Source: Robiginitomaculum sp.
GTDB taxonomy: Bacteria; Pseudomonadota; Alphaproteobacteria; Caulobacterales; Maricaulaceae
Direction: 5' to 3'
NCBI GenBank assembly: GCA_016765135.1
Contig: JAESQN010000001.1
Location: forward strand, 1 to 64,000
DNA length: 64,000 nt
Position numbers and translations under genes: made by a program. Below the pieces are notes generated by a model. That model made no database searches and was not told the DNA's origin. It saw only the letters and a list, made by a program, of their open reading frames with translations. Positions 7,713 to 16,976 of this stretch are shown one piece after another. Within the stretch, counting starts at the first letter, position 1; each line of letters starts with the position of its first letter.

Positions 7713-9383
7713 CTATTGGTCGAGTTGGTCGAGGAAATACCCAGGTGCGGATTTTCTTAAATTTTTCTCCACACGGTTTATCTTCAACTCGACGGCTTGT
7801 GCCGTCGGGATGGCTGCTCGCAAGGCATCATAAATATCCCAGGATTGCTCATAGGCACCTTTGGCGGCCAGAACTTGTGCCAGGCCGATGTAAGTATTCG
7901 GGTCATAAGGATCTTTGGCCAACGCGGCTTTGAGCAAAGTCTCCGCGTCAATTTTGCTTAAGCCAGTAGCCTCGGCCTGCTTGGATTTCATCCTGGCGCG
8001 GGCCATGGCCGCAGTGCGCAAAATGATGGATGGCGTGTCCGGATTATCAATATATGGTTTTAGAAGTTTGAGAGCCTGAAGGCGACCGTCCTTGCTTTTG
8101 GCCAAGTTAACCGCCGCGATATAGTCTGTTAGTTTTTTATCTTCGGGTGATGTTTCTTCATTGCGTGTGGCTATATCTCTCAAACTTGCGCACAGCCATG
8201 TATCTTTTTTGGCGCATTTGCCCGTGTAGCTATTATATTTTTGCCCCGCCAACCAAAGCGCCATTCTGTCGTCTTTTTTGTATGCGTCCTCAAAATCACC
8301 TGCAATGTCAGCCGGGCTTTTAATGCCACCAAGAGCGCGATTGTGGGCAGCTTCTTTGATGGTTTGGGCCAGGGGAGAGACGTCTTGGCGCTGGGCAACA
8401 CCCAAAGTTTTCTCTTCCAAGGGAAACACTGCTTCTTTGCGTATCTGTTCTGTCAGCACCCATGTCTGTTTTTGCCCCTCGAGTGCAGTTGGACTGTAGG
8501 TCAGTATTTCCAGCCGTTTGGGGGGCGCATTATATGTGTACAGAACTTGTAGAATTTGCGGATGTAGAGGCAACTCATGGTGGGCAAAAGCCAAAAACAT
8601 ATCGCGGAAACCCTCCGATTCGTATATTTCGTCAGAAAATTTGGCCTTAAAAATCAACTGATTTTTTCGTTTGCCTGCTAATGACCGTTTTTCAGCGTTT
8701 ATGTCCAGCGCCGTGTCCGGTGCGCCTGCGGCCCAACTCATACTGCTTTCAATCCAAAATGCGTCCAGGGATTTACCTTCGCCCATAGGCAAGGCTTTTA
8801 AGTTGCCATTGCGTGTTACCCGTTTAACGGTGTTCATATTACGATAAGCCTTGGCGTATAACGAAATGTTGTCGAAAATCAGTTTGTTGGATTGTGGATC
8901 GTTTGAGCCATTTCCTGGTTTTACCGTAAGCAACCGATTAAATTTGAAATCGTAAATCTTCAAATTTTTATCAATCCTTATAGCTGCGAAATCTTCTCCG
9001 AGAATGATTTGCACTTTCTGCACTTTATCGAGAACAGACGTAAGATTGAAGCCGGAAACCGGGCCCTTTCGCACATCATAATGTAAAACGGTCAGTGTTT
9101 GGGTTTTACTACCTCGCAATTCGAGATAATCTTGTGCGCTGAGGTAAAATGGCGCCAACGGGACATCAGGTTGCTTTTCTGGGAGTCGCTTTTCTGGCGA
9201 AGGGGCTGTCACAATTTCGGATGCGGTTTGCGTATTTGCCCCATCTAACCCCAGATCGCGCAGAATATATTCTTTAGGTGTTTGGCTGGTTTCGCTCCCT
9301 ACGTCCTGCGAGTGGGCGAAATCACTAAAAAACAACCCCGAAGAATTGGCAACAATCAACAAACCTAGTGCAAACTTTCTCAT
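7713..9383 (-). CDS. Exported protein of unknown function with C-terminal TPR-like region
   Basis: 556 residues with an N-terminal signal peptide (MRKFALGLLIVANSSGLFF, cleavage near AHSQD). The central region (about 70-330) is mainly beta-strand-like with no motif I recognise. The C-terminal third contains helical repeats of TPR type (SKIDAETLLKAALAKDPYD and GLAQVLAAKGAYEQSWDIY), with conserved spacing of Ala/Gly/Tyr. Predicted periplasmic. It is divergent from the MerR-family gene and shares the 93-base promoter region that holds the palindromic operator, so that regulator may control it too. No function is assigned. Confidence 0.75.
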   Translation of the reverse strand: MRKFALGLLIVANSSGLFFSDFAHSQDVGSETSQTPKEYILRDLGLDGANTQTASEIVTAPSPEKRLPEKQPDVPLAPFYLSAQDYLELRGSKTQTLTVLHYDVRKGPVSGFNLTSVLDKVQKVQIILGEDFAAIRIDKNLKIYDFKFNRLLTVKPGNGSNDPQSNKLIFDNISLYAKAYRNMNTVKRVTRNGNLKALPMGEGKSLDAFWIESSMSWAAGAPDTALDINAEKRSLAGKRKNQLIFKAKFSDEIYESEGFRDMFLAFAHHELPLHPQILQVLYTYNAPPKRLEILTYSPTALEGQKQTWVLTEQIRKEAVFPLEEKTLGVAQRQDVSPLAQTIKEAAHNRALGGIKSPADIAGDFEDAYKKDDRMALWLAGQKYNSYTGKCAKKDTWLCASLRDIATRNEETSPEDKKLTDYIAAVNLAKSKDGRLQALKLLKPYIDNPDTPSIILRTAAMARARMKSKQAEATGLSKIDAETLLKAALAKDPYDPNTYIGLAQVLAAKGAYEQSWDIYDALRAAIPTAQAVELKINRVEKNLRKSAPGYFLDQLDQ

Positions 9384-9441
9384 AGGCGGCTTGTGTACGG
9401 CAAATGGAAATGGGTCAAGTTGGTTCTACATCAGTTTTGCC

Positions 9442-9457
9442 TTGACGTTAACGTCAA
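9442..9457. promoter_or_regulatory. LiuR-type palindromic operator
   Basis: TTGACGTTAACGTCAA is a perfect 16-bp palindrome. It matches the form described for LiuR, the MerR-family regulator of branched-chain amino acid and fatty acid degradation in proteobacteria (consensus around TT-ACGTT-ACGT-AA). It lies 20 bases before the start of the MerR-family gene and 59 bases before the divergent exported-protein gene, so autoregulation and control of the following acyl-CoA operon are likely. Confidence 0.8.
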
Positions 9458-9476
9458 CGTTATTTAAAAGCCTGAT

Positions 9477-9977
9477 ATGCTCACTGACACTACCACAAAT
9501 GCCGCGCCAAAAGATCAAGCTAGTCCGGCACGCTGGACGATCGCTGAAACGGCACTGCATTTTGACATTACCACACGGGCCATCCGGTTTTATGAAGATA
9601 AAGGCCTGATTTCGCCGGCTCGCGCAGGCGGGCACCGGGTGTTTTGTGACGTGGACAAAGGACGGATCGAAAAAATTCTGCGGGCCAAACGCATCGGATT
9701 TTCCCTGGATGACATTAAGGAATTTCTCGACGTAACGGACGGTGATGTGCGTGAACGCGAGGAATTACTTGAGCGCAAGGCCCGGTTTGAAGCTGTGATC
9801 AAACGGTTGCGCCGCAAACGCCGTGATATCGAAATTGTCGCCAAAGACATGCAAGATTTATGCGCAGCGATCGACAATTACATAGAGACTGCACCCAAAA
9901 CCGGCGTGTTTCAATTCGCAGACGCCTATGACGCGATGTTTCGCGCCAGGATGGGCGAGGACTTTATACCCGTATAA
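9477..9977 (+). CDS. liuR: MerR-family transcriptional regulator, LiuR-like
   Basis: 166 residues. A MerR helix-turn-helix opens the protein (TIAETALHFDITTRAIRFYEDKGLISPAR, about 18-47; the R-x-IRFYE-GLI-P pattern is diagnostic), followed by the recognition wing (GGHRVFCDVDKGRIEKILRAKRIGFSLDDIKEFLD) and a dimerisation coiled coil (about 95-130). No metal-binding cysteines of the CueR/MerR kind are evident. It heads an operon of acyl-CoA degradation genes with 39 bases to the next gene and has a perfect LiuR-type palindrome in front. LiuR represses valine/leucine and fatty acid catabolism genes in other proteobacteria; the ligand here is not known. Confidence 0.8.
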   Translation: MLTDTTTNAAPKDQASPARWTIAETALHFDITTRAIRFYEDKGLISPARAGGHRVFCDVDKGRIEKILRAKRIGFSLDDIKEFLDVTDGDVREREELLERKARFEAVIKRLRRKRRDIEIVAKDMQDLCAAIDNYIETAPKTGVFQFADAYDAMFRARMGEDFIPV

Positions 9978-10016
9978 CCAAATAAATATTCAAAAGAGAC
10001 AAAAAGGGAGGACAAT

Positions 10017-11807
10017 ATGCCTACATACAAAGCCCCGACAAGGGAACAAAAATTTTTACTACACGAAGTGCTGGAGCTTTCCCGGTTTTCGGAGCTAGAC
10101 AGTTTCAAAGAAGCTGACCCGGAAATGATCGACGCGATTTTGGAAGAAAGTGCCAAATTTGCCGAAGAAGTGTTGACACCATTGAACCGCGTTGGCGACG
10201 AACATGGATGTGTCCGTAATGACGACGGTAGTGTCACCACACCGCCTGGTTTCCACGAAGCCTTCACCCAAATGCGCGAAAATGGCTGGATGGGTTTGTC
10301 GGCTGATCCGAAATACGGCGGCCAGGGCCTGCCCGGAATATTGGGCATGGCGTGCGGGGAGATGACGTCATCCGCCAATATGGCCTTTACCATGTATCCC
10401 GGCCTGACGGGCGGGGCCTCCAAAGCCATTTCCATTGGCGGATCGGACACGCAAAAAGATTTGTACTTGCCAAAAATGTACACGGGCGAATGGACGGGCA
10501 CTATGAACCTCACCGAGAGCCATTGCGGCACGGATTTAGGTTTGCTCAAGACCAAGGCGGTTCCCCAAAAAGATGGCACCTATAAAATCACCGGCGAGAA
10601 AATATTTATCTCGGCGGGCGACCACGAAATGTCCGACAACATCATTCACCTGGTGCTGGCCCGCATTGAAGGCGGCCCGGAAGGGGTCAAGGGTATTTCC
10701 CTGTTTATTGTGCCCAAGTTCAAGGTGGACGCGGACGGTAATGTCGGCGAAACCAACGGCGTTACCTGCGGCTCCCTTGAAGAAAAAATGGGCATTCACG
10801 GTAATTCCACATGTGTGATGAATTTTGATGATGCCGTAGGCGAGTTGATCGGTGTCGAGCATAAAGGCCTGAGGGTCATGTTCGTCATGATGAACGAGGC
10901 GCGTATGGGCGTGGGCATGCAGGGGCTTTGCCAAAGCGAAGTATCCTACCAAAACGCCGTGATCTATGCCAATGACCGCTTACAAGGCCGTTCATTGACC
11001 GGCGTGAAAAACGAAGCTGGCCCGGCAGACCCGATCATTGTCCACCCGGATGTGCGCCGTATGCTCATGGACGCCCGTGCCTTTAACGAAGGCGGGCGGG
11101 CGTTTTTATACTGGCTAGCCCTGCAAGAAGATTTGGAAAAACATTCTCCGGATGAAAAAGTTCGCGAGCGGGCCGATGATTTTCTCGGCCTGATGACGCC
11201 GGTCATAAAAGGTTATCTCACTGACAAAGGTTTTGAAAATTGCGTCAATGCCCAGCAAGTTTACGGTGGCCACGGCTATATCGAAGAATGGGGCATGAGC
11301 CAATTTGTCCGCGATGCCCGGATTGCGCAAATCTATGAGGGCACCAACGGCATTCAGGCACTTGATCTTGTGGGCCGCAAGCTGGCCCGCAATGGCGGGC
11401 GGGCCTTGATGAGCGTCTCGGCGGAAATTGACGCATTTGTCAAAGAAAACGAAGGCGACGAAAACCTGAAACCGTTCATGGACGGGCTGGCGGACGCTAA
11501 AAACAAGCTGCAAACAGGCACCATGTGGCTGATGCAAAACGGTATGAGCAACCCGGATAATGCCGGTGCAGGCTCGGTCGATTATATGCACATGATGGGT
11601 CTGGCCATGCTGTCCTATATGTGGGCAAGAATGGCCAAGGTGGCGCAAGCAAAAATCGACGCAGGCACGGACGATCCGTTCTACGCCGATAAAATCATCA
11701 CAGGCAAATATTTCGTGGCCAGGATGCTACCGCAAATCGACGCCCATCTGGCCAAGCTACAAAGTGGCGCAGAGCCGGTTATGGCTCTGGCTGCGGATCG
11801 GTTTTAA
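10017..11807 (+). CDS. Acyl-CoA dehydrogenase, long form (FadE/DmdC type)
   Basis: 596 residues, the length of the alphaproteobacterial class with extra N- and C-terminal domains, which includes 3-methylmercaptopropionyl-CoA dehydrogenase DmdC and FadE5-like enzymes. Order: short N-terminal domain (PTYKAPTREQKFLLHEVLEL), acyl-CoA dehydrogenase core with MNLTE-HCGTDLG (flavin/substrate contacts), YGGHGYIEEWG-SQFVRDARI and the catalytic Glu in IYEGTNGIQALDLVGRKL, then a C-terminal helical domain. FAD-dependent, first step of beta-oxidation, electrons to ETF. Preceded by GGGAGG, 39 bases behind the regulator; its stop overlaps the start of the next dehydrogenase (TAATG). Chain-length specificity cannot be read. 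Confidence 0.93.
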   Translation: MPTYKAPTREQKFLLHEVLELSRFSELDSFKEADPEMIDAILEESAKFAEEVLTPLNRVGDEHGCVRNDDGSVTTPPGFHEAFTQMRENGWMGLSADPKYGGQGLPGILGMACGEMTSSANMAFTMYPGLTGGASKAISIGGSDTQKDLYLPKMYTGEWTGTMNLTESHCGTDLGLLKTKAVPQKDGTYKITGEKIFISAGDHEMSDNIIHLVLARIEGGPEGVKGISLFIVPKFKVDADGNVGETNGVTCGSLEEKMGIHGNSTCVMNFDDAVGELIGVEHKGLRVMFVMMNEARMGVGMQGLCQSEVSYQNAVIYANDRLQGRSLTGVKNEAGPADPIIVHPDVRRMLMDARAFNEGGRAFLYWLALQEDLEKHSPDEKVRERADDFLGLMTPVIKGYLTDKGFENCVNAQQVYGGHGYIEEWGMSQFVRDARIAQIYEGTNGIQALDLVGRKLARNGGRALMSVSAEIDAFVKENEGDENLKPFMDGLADAKNKLQTGTMWLMQNGMSNPDNAGAGSVDYMHMMGLAMLSYMWARMAKVAQAKIDAGTDDPFYADKIITGKYFVARMLPQIDAHLAKLQSGAEPVMALAADRF

Positions 11808-12970
11808 TGGTTTATAATCTCGACATAAAACGGCCCGCGTGGCGCGAGGAGGAAGAATTTGTCCTATTCGCAGATGCCGCCAATGCTTTCGTTGCGGATA
11901 CCTGCGCGCCCCATATTGAGCGGTGGGAAAAGGCGGGCATAGTCGACCGCGAGGTCTGGAACAAAGGCGGCGAGTACGGCTTGCTTGCCCCCGATTGCCC
12001 AGAAGAATACGGTGGCGTTGGCGGCGATTTTCGCCATGACGCGGTGCTGATAGATGCGGTTCACGGGCAAGGTATTGATAGCTGGGGCGTGGTTTTGCAC
12101 AATGCGATTGTCACCCCCTATGTCACCGCCTTTGCCTCCGAAGACCAGAAAAAAGAATGGTTGCCAAAATTGATCAGCGGTGAATATGTATCGGCCATTG
12201 CCATGACGGAACCCGGCGGCGGTTCTGATCTCCAAGGCATGAAAACCACGGCCATCAAAAAAGGCAATGGCTATGTGCTCAACGGCTCCAAAACCTTTAT
12301 CACCAATGGCGGCACCGCTAATTTCATCGTCGTTTGCGCCAAGACCGACCCGGCCGAAGGCGCCAAGGGTATCTCATTGTTTGCCGTAGAAACAGACGGG
12401 TTAGAGGGTTTTAGTCGCGGCGAAAAACTTGATAAAGTCGGGCTGAAAGCTCAAGATACTTGCGAGCTGTTCTTTGACGATATGAAAATCCCAGCCTCCG
12501 CGCTTATTGGCCCCGAGGAAGGTAAAGGCTTTTACCAGTTGATGGATAAACTGCCCCAAGAACGTCTGATCATCGCCCTGCAAGGCATGGCCATGATCGA
12601 AAATATTTTGGGCCAAACCATTGATTATGTCAAAGAGCGTAAAGCCTTCGGAAAGCGCATCATCGACTTTCAAAACACAAGATTTAAACTAGCCGAATGC
12701 AAATCCGAAGCCACCATGGCGAAAGTATTTTGCGATTATTGCACAGACGCGCTGGTTGAAAACCGCCTGTCCACAGAAATGGCTTCAATGGCCAAATACC
12801 TGGTCTCTGACCTGCAATGCAAAATCATGGACGAATGCGTCCAACTCCACGGCGGCTACGGATACATGAATGAATACCCGGTGGCGAGAGCCTGGCGCGA
12901 TGCCCGCGTTCAACGCATTTACGGCGGCACCAACGAGATCATGAAGTTGGTTATTGCGAGGGGGCTTTAG
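11807..12970 (+). CDS. Acyl-CoA dehydrogenase, LCAD/IVD-like
   Basis: 387 residues, the standard core length. Conserved blocks are AMTEPGGGSDLQ, GSKTFITNGG, KVGLKAQDTCELFFDD, YVKERKAFGK, QLHGGYGYMNEYPVAR-WRD and IYGGTNEIMK. The usual medium-chain catalytic Glu (YEGT) is Gly here, as in long-chain and isovaleryl-CoA dehydrogenases where the base comes from another helix, so a long- or branched-chain substrate is likely. Starts on the stop of the previous gene. Downstream, the operon is interrupted by a palindromic repeat pair and a DUF559 gene before the thiolase. Confidence 0.92.
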   Translation: MVYNLDIKRPAWREEEEFVLFADAANAFVADTCAPHIERWEKAGIVDREVWNKGGEYGLLAPDCPEEYGGVGGDFRHDAVLIDAVHGQGIDSWGVVLHNAIVTPYVTAFASEDQKKEWLPKLISGEYVSAIAMTEPGGGSDLQGMKTTAIKKGNGYVLNGSKTFITNGGTANFIVVCAKTDPAEGAKGISLFAVETDGLEGFSRGEKLDKVGLKAQDTCELFFDDMKIPASALIGPEEGKGFYQLMDKLPQERLIIALQGMAMIENILGQTIDYVKERKAFGKRIIDFQNTRFKLAECKSEATMAKVFCDYCTDALVENRLSTEMASMAKYLVSDLQCKIMDECVQLHGGYGYMNEYPVARAWRDARVQRIYGGTNEIMKLVIARGL

Positions 12971-12992
12971 GGTGAAGCCCGTGAGTAAATAG

Positions 12993-13124
12993 TTTTGCCG
13001 CTCCCCCCTCCGCCTGCAAGAGCAGGCACCTCCCCCGTAAACGGGGAGAGGGGTAGATGGTCTTTCCCCTCGCCCCGTTTACGGGGGAGGTGCCCCTTCT
13101 TAGGGGCGGAGGGGGGAGCGGCAA
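12993..13124. repeat. Double-hairpin palindromic repeat, head-to-head pair (copies 1 and 2)
   Basis: Two copies of a roughly 60-base unit in inverted orientation (12993-13054 forward, 13061-13124 reverse). Each unit reads CTCCCCCCTCCG, a small hairpin with AAGA loop, CACCTCCCCC and a second hairpin with TAAA loop ending in GGGGAGAGG or a close variant. The first hairpin is CCTGC-AAGA-GCAGG in copy 1 and CCCCT-AAGA-AGGGG in copy 2: both stems changed together, so pairing is conserved. Lies between the second acyl-CoA dehydrogenase and the DUF559 gene, whose ATG is 29 bases further on. Confidence 0.9.
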
Positions 13125-13153
13125 AACGAAAACAAGAGAATGAGAACCAAACA

Positions 13154-13570
13154 ATGAGAGAACAGAACTGGAGATCAAAACACCACGCCAAGGCTTTGCG
13201 CAAAGACCTAACGACAGCAGAAGAACTGCTTTGGTACGATCTTCGGGGCAAATTACTAGGCGGTCACAAATTCCGCCGCCAACATCCGGTTGGAGACTAT
13301 ATTGCAGATTTTGCCTGCATCAAAGCAAAGACAATTGTTGAAGTAGACGGTGCCACACATGACACCAAACAAGAAAGAGATTATGACGACAAACGCACAC
13401 ACTATTTAGAGAGCCAGGGTTGGAAGGTGATTCGCGTTTCCAACGACGACATTTATAAACACAGGGGAGATACACTTGACCATATTTATTTGCAGCTCCC
13501 CCCTCCGCCTGCAAGAGCAGGCACCTCCCCCTTAAAAGGGGAGAGGGAAAGAAAGGAAGACCAAAAATGA
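13154..13570 (+). CDS. DUF559 endonuclease-domain protein (Vsr/PD-(D/E)xK-like), first copy
   Basis: 138 residues. The family core is complete: ARALRK-LT-AE-LLW-like opening ([19 protein letters not shown]), [26 protein letters not shown] and [12 protein letters not shown]. The Asp of ADF and the Glu/Asp of VEVDG correspond to the metal-binding residues of the Vsr-like restriction-endonuclease fold, so nuclease activity is plausible, though the family's function is not established. The natural end appears to be near HIYLQL; the last 20 or so residues ([17 protein letters not shown]) are translated from repeat copy 3. Repeats stand on both sides, and its TGA overlaps the thiolase ATG (ATGA). 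It sits inside an otherwise metabolic operon, indicating insertion. Confidence 0.85.
   Translation: MREQNWRSKHHAKALRKDLTTAEELLWYDLRGKLLGGHKFRRQHPVGDYIADFACIKAKTIVEVDGATHDTKQERDYDDKRTHYLESQGWKVIRVSNDDIYKHRGDTLDHIYLQLPPPPARAGTSPLKGERERKEDQK
13494..13546. repeat. Double-hairpin palindromic repeat, single copy 3
   Basis: Forward-orientation copy starting GCTCCCCCCTCCG, with hairpin CCTGC-AAGA-GCAGG and then CCTCCCC followed by CCCCT-TAAA-AGGGG. In copy 1 the second hairpin is CCCCG-TAAA-CGGGG; the T-A for G-C pair swap is compensatory. The copy is read in frame as the C-terminus of the first DUF559 protein and ends about 20 bases before the thiolase start. Confidence 0.88.
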
Positions 13571-14778
13571 CTAAAGCATATATATACGACGCACTCCGCA
13601 CACCGCGGGGTAAGGGTAAGAAGAACGGTTCGCTGCACGAGATTACGGCGTTGTCGCTGGCTGCGCAGCAGCTTGAAGCTTTGCGCGACCGCAATAATCT
13701 GGATACATCCAAAGTTGATGATGTCATTCTTGGGTGTGTGCATCAGGTTAAGGGCCAGGGCGCGGACATTGCGCGCTCGGCGGTGATTACGGCGAATTGG
13801 AGCGAGACTTGTGCCGGGGTTTCCATCAACCGGTTTTGTGCGTCTGGGCTGGAGGCCGTCAATATTGCGGCGGCCAAGGTGATGTCCGGCATGTCCGATA
13901 TGGTGGTCGGCGGCGGGGTCGAGAGCTTGTCGCGTATCCCTATGGGCAGCGACGGCGGCGCTATGGGCGTTGATCCGAGCATTGCTTTTGATCACCACAT
14001 TATTCCCCAGGGCATATCGGCGGATTTGATCGCGACAAAATGGGGCTATTCCCGCGACGATGTTGATGCCTATGCGGTGGAGAGCCAGAAACGTGCGGCT
14101 ACCTCTTGGGATGAAGGCCGCTTTAAAAAATCCATTGTTCCGGTCAAAGACCAGATGGGTGTCAATATCCTTGAGCGCGACGAGCTGATGCGCCCCGGCA
14201 CCGACATGCAGGCGCTTGGCGGCCTCAATCCGTCATTTGCCATGATGGGCGAGATGATGCCGGGTTTTGATTTTGTTGCTATGCAAAAATACCCCGAGCT
14301 TGAGCGCATCAATCATGTGCACCATGCGGGTAATTCGTCTGGCATTGTTGACGGTGCGTCACTTGTTTTGGTCGGCTCCAAAAAGGCTGGCAAGGCTCAA
14401 GGCCTGAAACCCCGCGCCCGCATTCGAGCGTTCGCGGAAATCGGCACCGAGCCAACCATTATGCTCACCGGCCCCGAAGCCGTAGCCCGCAAATGTCTGG
14501 ACAAAGCGGGCATGGACATATCCGACATAGATATTTGGGAGATCAACGAAGCATTTTCCTCGGTGGTGCTGCGCTCTATGGAAGGCCTCGGCGTTGACCA
14601 CTCAATCATGAATGTCAACGGCGGCGCCATAGCCATGGGCCATCCGCTGGGCGCCACAGGTGCCATGATTATCGGCACAATGGTTGACGAGCTGGAACGC
14701 TCAGGCAAACAAACCGCGCTTATAACTTTATGCGTAGGCGGCGGTATGGGCAGCGCAATTATTATTGAGAGAGTATAG
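13567..14778 (+). CDS. fadA: Acetyl-CoA C-acyltransferase (thiolase)
   Basis: 403 residues. Thiolase motifs are intact: acyl-accepting Cys in [11 protein letters not shown], the His in [15 protein letters not shown] and the second Cys in [10 protein letters not shown]. Cleaves 3-ketoacyl-CoA to acetyl-CoA plus a shortened acyl-CoA, the last beta-oxidation step; it lies 8 bases before the gene for the hydratase/dehydrogenase that would supply its substrate. The start at 13567 has AAGGAAG upstream and overlaps the DUF559 stop by four bases. Substrate range (acetoacetyl-CoA or long chain) cannot be decided from sequence alone. Confidence 0.93.
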   Translation: MTKAYIYDALRTPRGKGKKNGSLHEITALSLAAQQLEALRDRNNLDTSKVDDVILGCVHQVKGQGADIARSAVITANWSETCAGVSINRFCASGLEAVNIAAAKVMSGMSDMVVGGGVESLSRIPMGSDGGAMGVDPSIAFDHHIIPQGISADLIATKWGYSRDDVDAYAVESQKRAATSWDEGRFKKSIVPVKDQMGVNILERDELMRPGTDMQALGGLNPSFAMMGEMMPGFDFVAMQKYPELERINHVHHAGNSSGIVDGASLVLVGSKKAGKAQGLKPRARIRAFAEIGTEPTIMLTGPEAVARKCLDKAGMDISDIDIWEINEAFSSVVLRSMEGLGVDHSIMNVNGGAIAMGHPLGATGAMIIGTMVDELERSGKQTALITLCVGGGMGSAIIIERV

Positions 14779-14786
14779 AGAGTATC

Positions 14787-16976
14787 ATGAAACATTTTAC
14801 ATTAGAGACCGACAAAGACGGCATTGCGCTGGTTACATTTGATAGTCCGGGGCGCTCAATGAATGTGCTGTCCCAGGACGTGGTTGGCGAGATCAATGAG
14901 TGGGTCGAGACCCTGACCAATGATGAGAATATCAAAGGTGCGGTCATCACATCCGGCAAAGACGCGTTTTGCGCCGGGGCTAACCTTGAGGAACTGGGCG
15001 GCGAATTTGCCGGCTTTGCGGCGCGGATGAAAGACGATGAGCAAGGCGCAAAAAAGGATATGTTTGACGCAGTGTTCAGACTCAATTCCGCATTTCGCGC
15101 TTTGGAGACCTGCGGCAAGCCTGTGGCAGCGGCCTTAAACGGCTTGGCGCTCGGCGGCGGATTTGAACTGGCTTTGGCTTGCCATGCCCGCTTTGCCAGT
15201 AATGATAATCCAAAACTGCGCCTTGGTTTCCCCGAAGTTATGGTCGGGTTGTTGCCCGGTGCGGGCGGTACCCAGCGTGTGCCGCGCATGATCGGTTTGA
15301 TGAACGCCGCGCCTTTGTTGTTGCAAGCCAAAAAGATTAAAGCCGCCGAAGCGGTCAGCATGAATTTGGTCAACGCAGTCGTACCTGGCGTCGAGCTTAT
15401 CGAGACCGCAAAAACCTGGGTCAAGGAAAACCCGAAAGCCAAACAGCCTTGGGATGCGGATCGTTTCCGCTTCCCTGGCGGCGATCCGTGGACGGCTTCG
15501 GGCTTTCCGATGTTCGCAGGCTCCTCCGCTATGGTGCGCAAGGAAAGCTACGGCAATTATCCGGCCATGGGCAATATTTTACGCTGCGTTTATGAAGGTA
15601 GCCAACTGCCTATGGATGCGGCTCTTAGGGTAGAAACCCGCTATTTTTGCCAGCTTCTGCTAGACCCGAAAACCCAAAACATGATCCGCACTTTGTTTAT
15701 CTCTAAACAGGCGATTGACAAAGGCGGCGCAAGACCAGCCTCGCAACAACCCGGAGAGATCAAAAAAATCGGCGTCATTGGCGCAGGCTTTATGGGCGCA
15801 GGTGTGGCCTATGTTTCGGCCATGGCGGGCATTGAGGTTGTGCTGATTGACCGTGACCAAGAGGGCGCCGACAAAGGCAAGGCGCTCACCGAAAAAGAGC
15901 AGGCCAAACGTGTCAAGCGTAAGAAAACCACGCAAGAGAAAATGGACGCTATCCTGGCCCGCATCACGCCAACCACGGATTACGGCTTGCTCAAAGATGT
16001 AGACCTTATCGTCGAGGCCGTATTTGAAAACTCGGAGTTAAAAGCGAGCATTACGAAAATGGCTGAGGATGTTATTCCAAAAGACGCAGTATTTGGCTCC
16101 AACACCTCGACCATCCCGATCAGCGATTTGGCTAAAGCGTCCTCGCGCCCGGAAAATTTCATCGGTATTCACTTCTTTAGTCCCGTGCATAAAATGATGC
16201 TGGTGGAAATCATCAAGGGTAAGGAAACGTCTGACTACGCCATATCCCGCGCTTTGGATTTTGCCACCCGCATTCGCAAAACCCCGATCGTTGTCGAAGA
16301 CACACGCGGGTTTTATGCCAATCGCTGCGTCATGCGCTATATCAATGAAGGCTATAATATGCTGTCCGAAGGCGTCAAACCTGCGCTCATTGAGCAAGGC
16401 GCACGTATGGCGGGCATGCCAGTTGGGCCATTGTCTTTGCAAGACGAAGTGGCCATTGATCTGGCCTATAAAATTCTCCAGCAAACCAAATCCGATTTGG
16501 GTAATCAATATGTGGCCGGGAAAATGGATCCGATCGTCACGGCCATGATCGAAAAATATGACCGCAAGGGCCGCAAAAACGAAAAAGGTTTTTACGACTA
16601 TAAGGGCCGGGAGAAATCCCTGTGGCCCGAACTAGGCCAATTCGCCGTGAACGGGTTATTGGAAAACCAACCAAGTGCGGATGAAGTCAAAGACCGTATC
16701 CTCTACGCCCAAGCCATCGAAGCGGCCCGCACTATGGCCGAAGGTATTATCGCCGACCCCCGCGAGGCTGATCTGGGGTCAATATTCGGCTGGGGCTTCG
16801 CGCCATTTACGGGCGGGGCTATCAGCTTTATTGATATGGTGGGCATGGCCAAATTTGTGGCCCGTGCGGACGAGTTGCGCAAAACCTACGGCGAGCAATT
16901 TGAAGTCCCCGAGCTTTTGCGTGATATGGCGCAAGCTGGGGAAACGCTCTACGGAAAATTTGGTGAGGCCGCTTAA
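14787..16976 (+). CDS. fadJ: Bifunctional enoyl-CoA hydratase / 3-hydroxyacyl-CoA dehydrogenase
   Basis: 729 residues, the length of the FadB/FadJ alpha subunit. The N-terminal crotonase half carries the oxyanion-hole and catalytic region (CAGANLEELGG, NGLALGGGFELALACHAR, FPEVMVGLLPGAGGTQR with two acidic residues). The dehydrogenase half starts near residue 325 with a Rossmann fold (IGVIGAGFMGAGVAYVSAMAG and a following IDRD for NAD), then SNTSTIPISDLA, HFFSPVHKMMLVEI and a C-terminal domain. Performs hydration and NAD-dependent oxidation in beta-oxidation. Its TAA overlaps the ATG of the GST gene (TAATG), so translation is coupled. Confidence 0.94.
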   Translation: MKHFTLETDKDGIALVTFDSPGRSMNVLSQDVVGEINEWVETLTNDENIKGAVITSGKDAFCAGANLEELGGEFAGFAARMKDDEQGAKKDMFDAVFRLNSAFRALETCGKPVAAALNGLALGGGFELALACHARFASNDNPKLRLGFPEVMVGLLPGAGGTQRVPRMIGLMNAAPLLLQAKKIKAAEAVSMNLVNAVVPGVELIETAKTWVKENPKAKQPWDADRFRFPGGDPWTASGFPMFAGSSAMVRKESYGNYPAMGNILRCVYEGSQLPMDAALRVETRYFCQLLLDPKTQNMIRTLFISKQAIDKGGARPASQQPGEIKKIGVIGAGFMGAGVAYVSAMAGIEVVLIDRDQEGADKGKALTEKEQAKRVKRKKTTQEKMDAILARITPTTDYGLLKDVDLIVEAVFENSELKASITKMAEDVIPKDAVFGSNTSTIPISDLAKASSRPENFIGIHFFSPVHKMMLVEIIKGKETSDYAISRALDFATRIRKTPIVVEDTRGFYANRCVMRYINEGYNMLSEGVKPALIEQGARMAGMPVGPLSLQDEVAIDLAYKILQQTKSDLGNQYVAGKMDPIVTAMIEKYDRKGRKNEKGFYDYKGREKSLWPELGQFAVNGLLENQPSADEVKDRILYAQAIEAARTMAEGIIADPREADLGSIFGWGFAPFTGGAISFIDMVGMAKFVARADELRKTYGEQFEVPELLRDMAQAGETLYGKFGEAA

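Noticed and set aside
12951-13251. Reverse-strand frames of 75-94 codons across the repeat pair
   Set aside because: They consist of translated palindromic repeat (Pro/Arg/Gly rich) and antisense DUF559; no ribosome sites.
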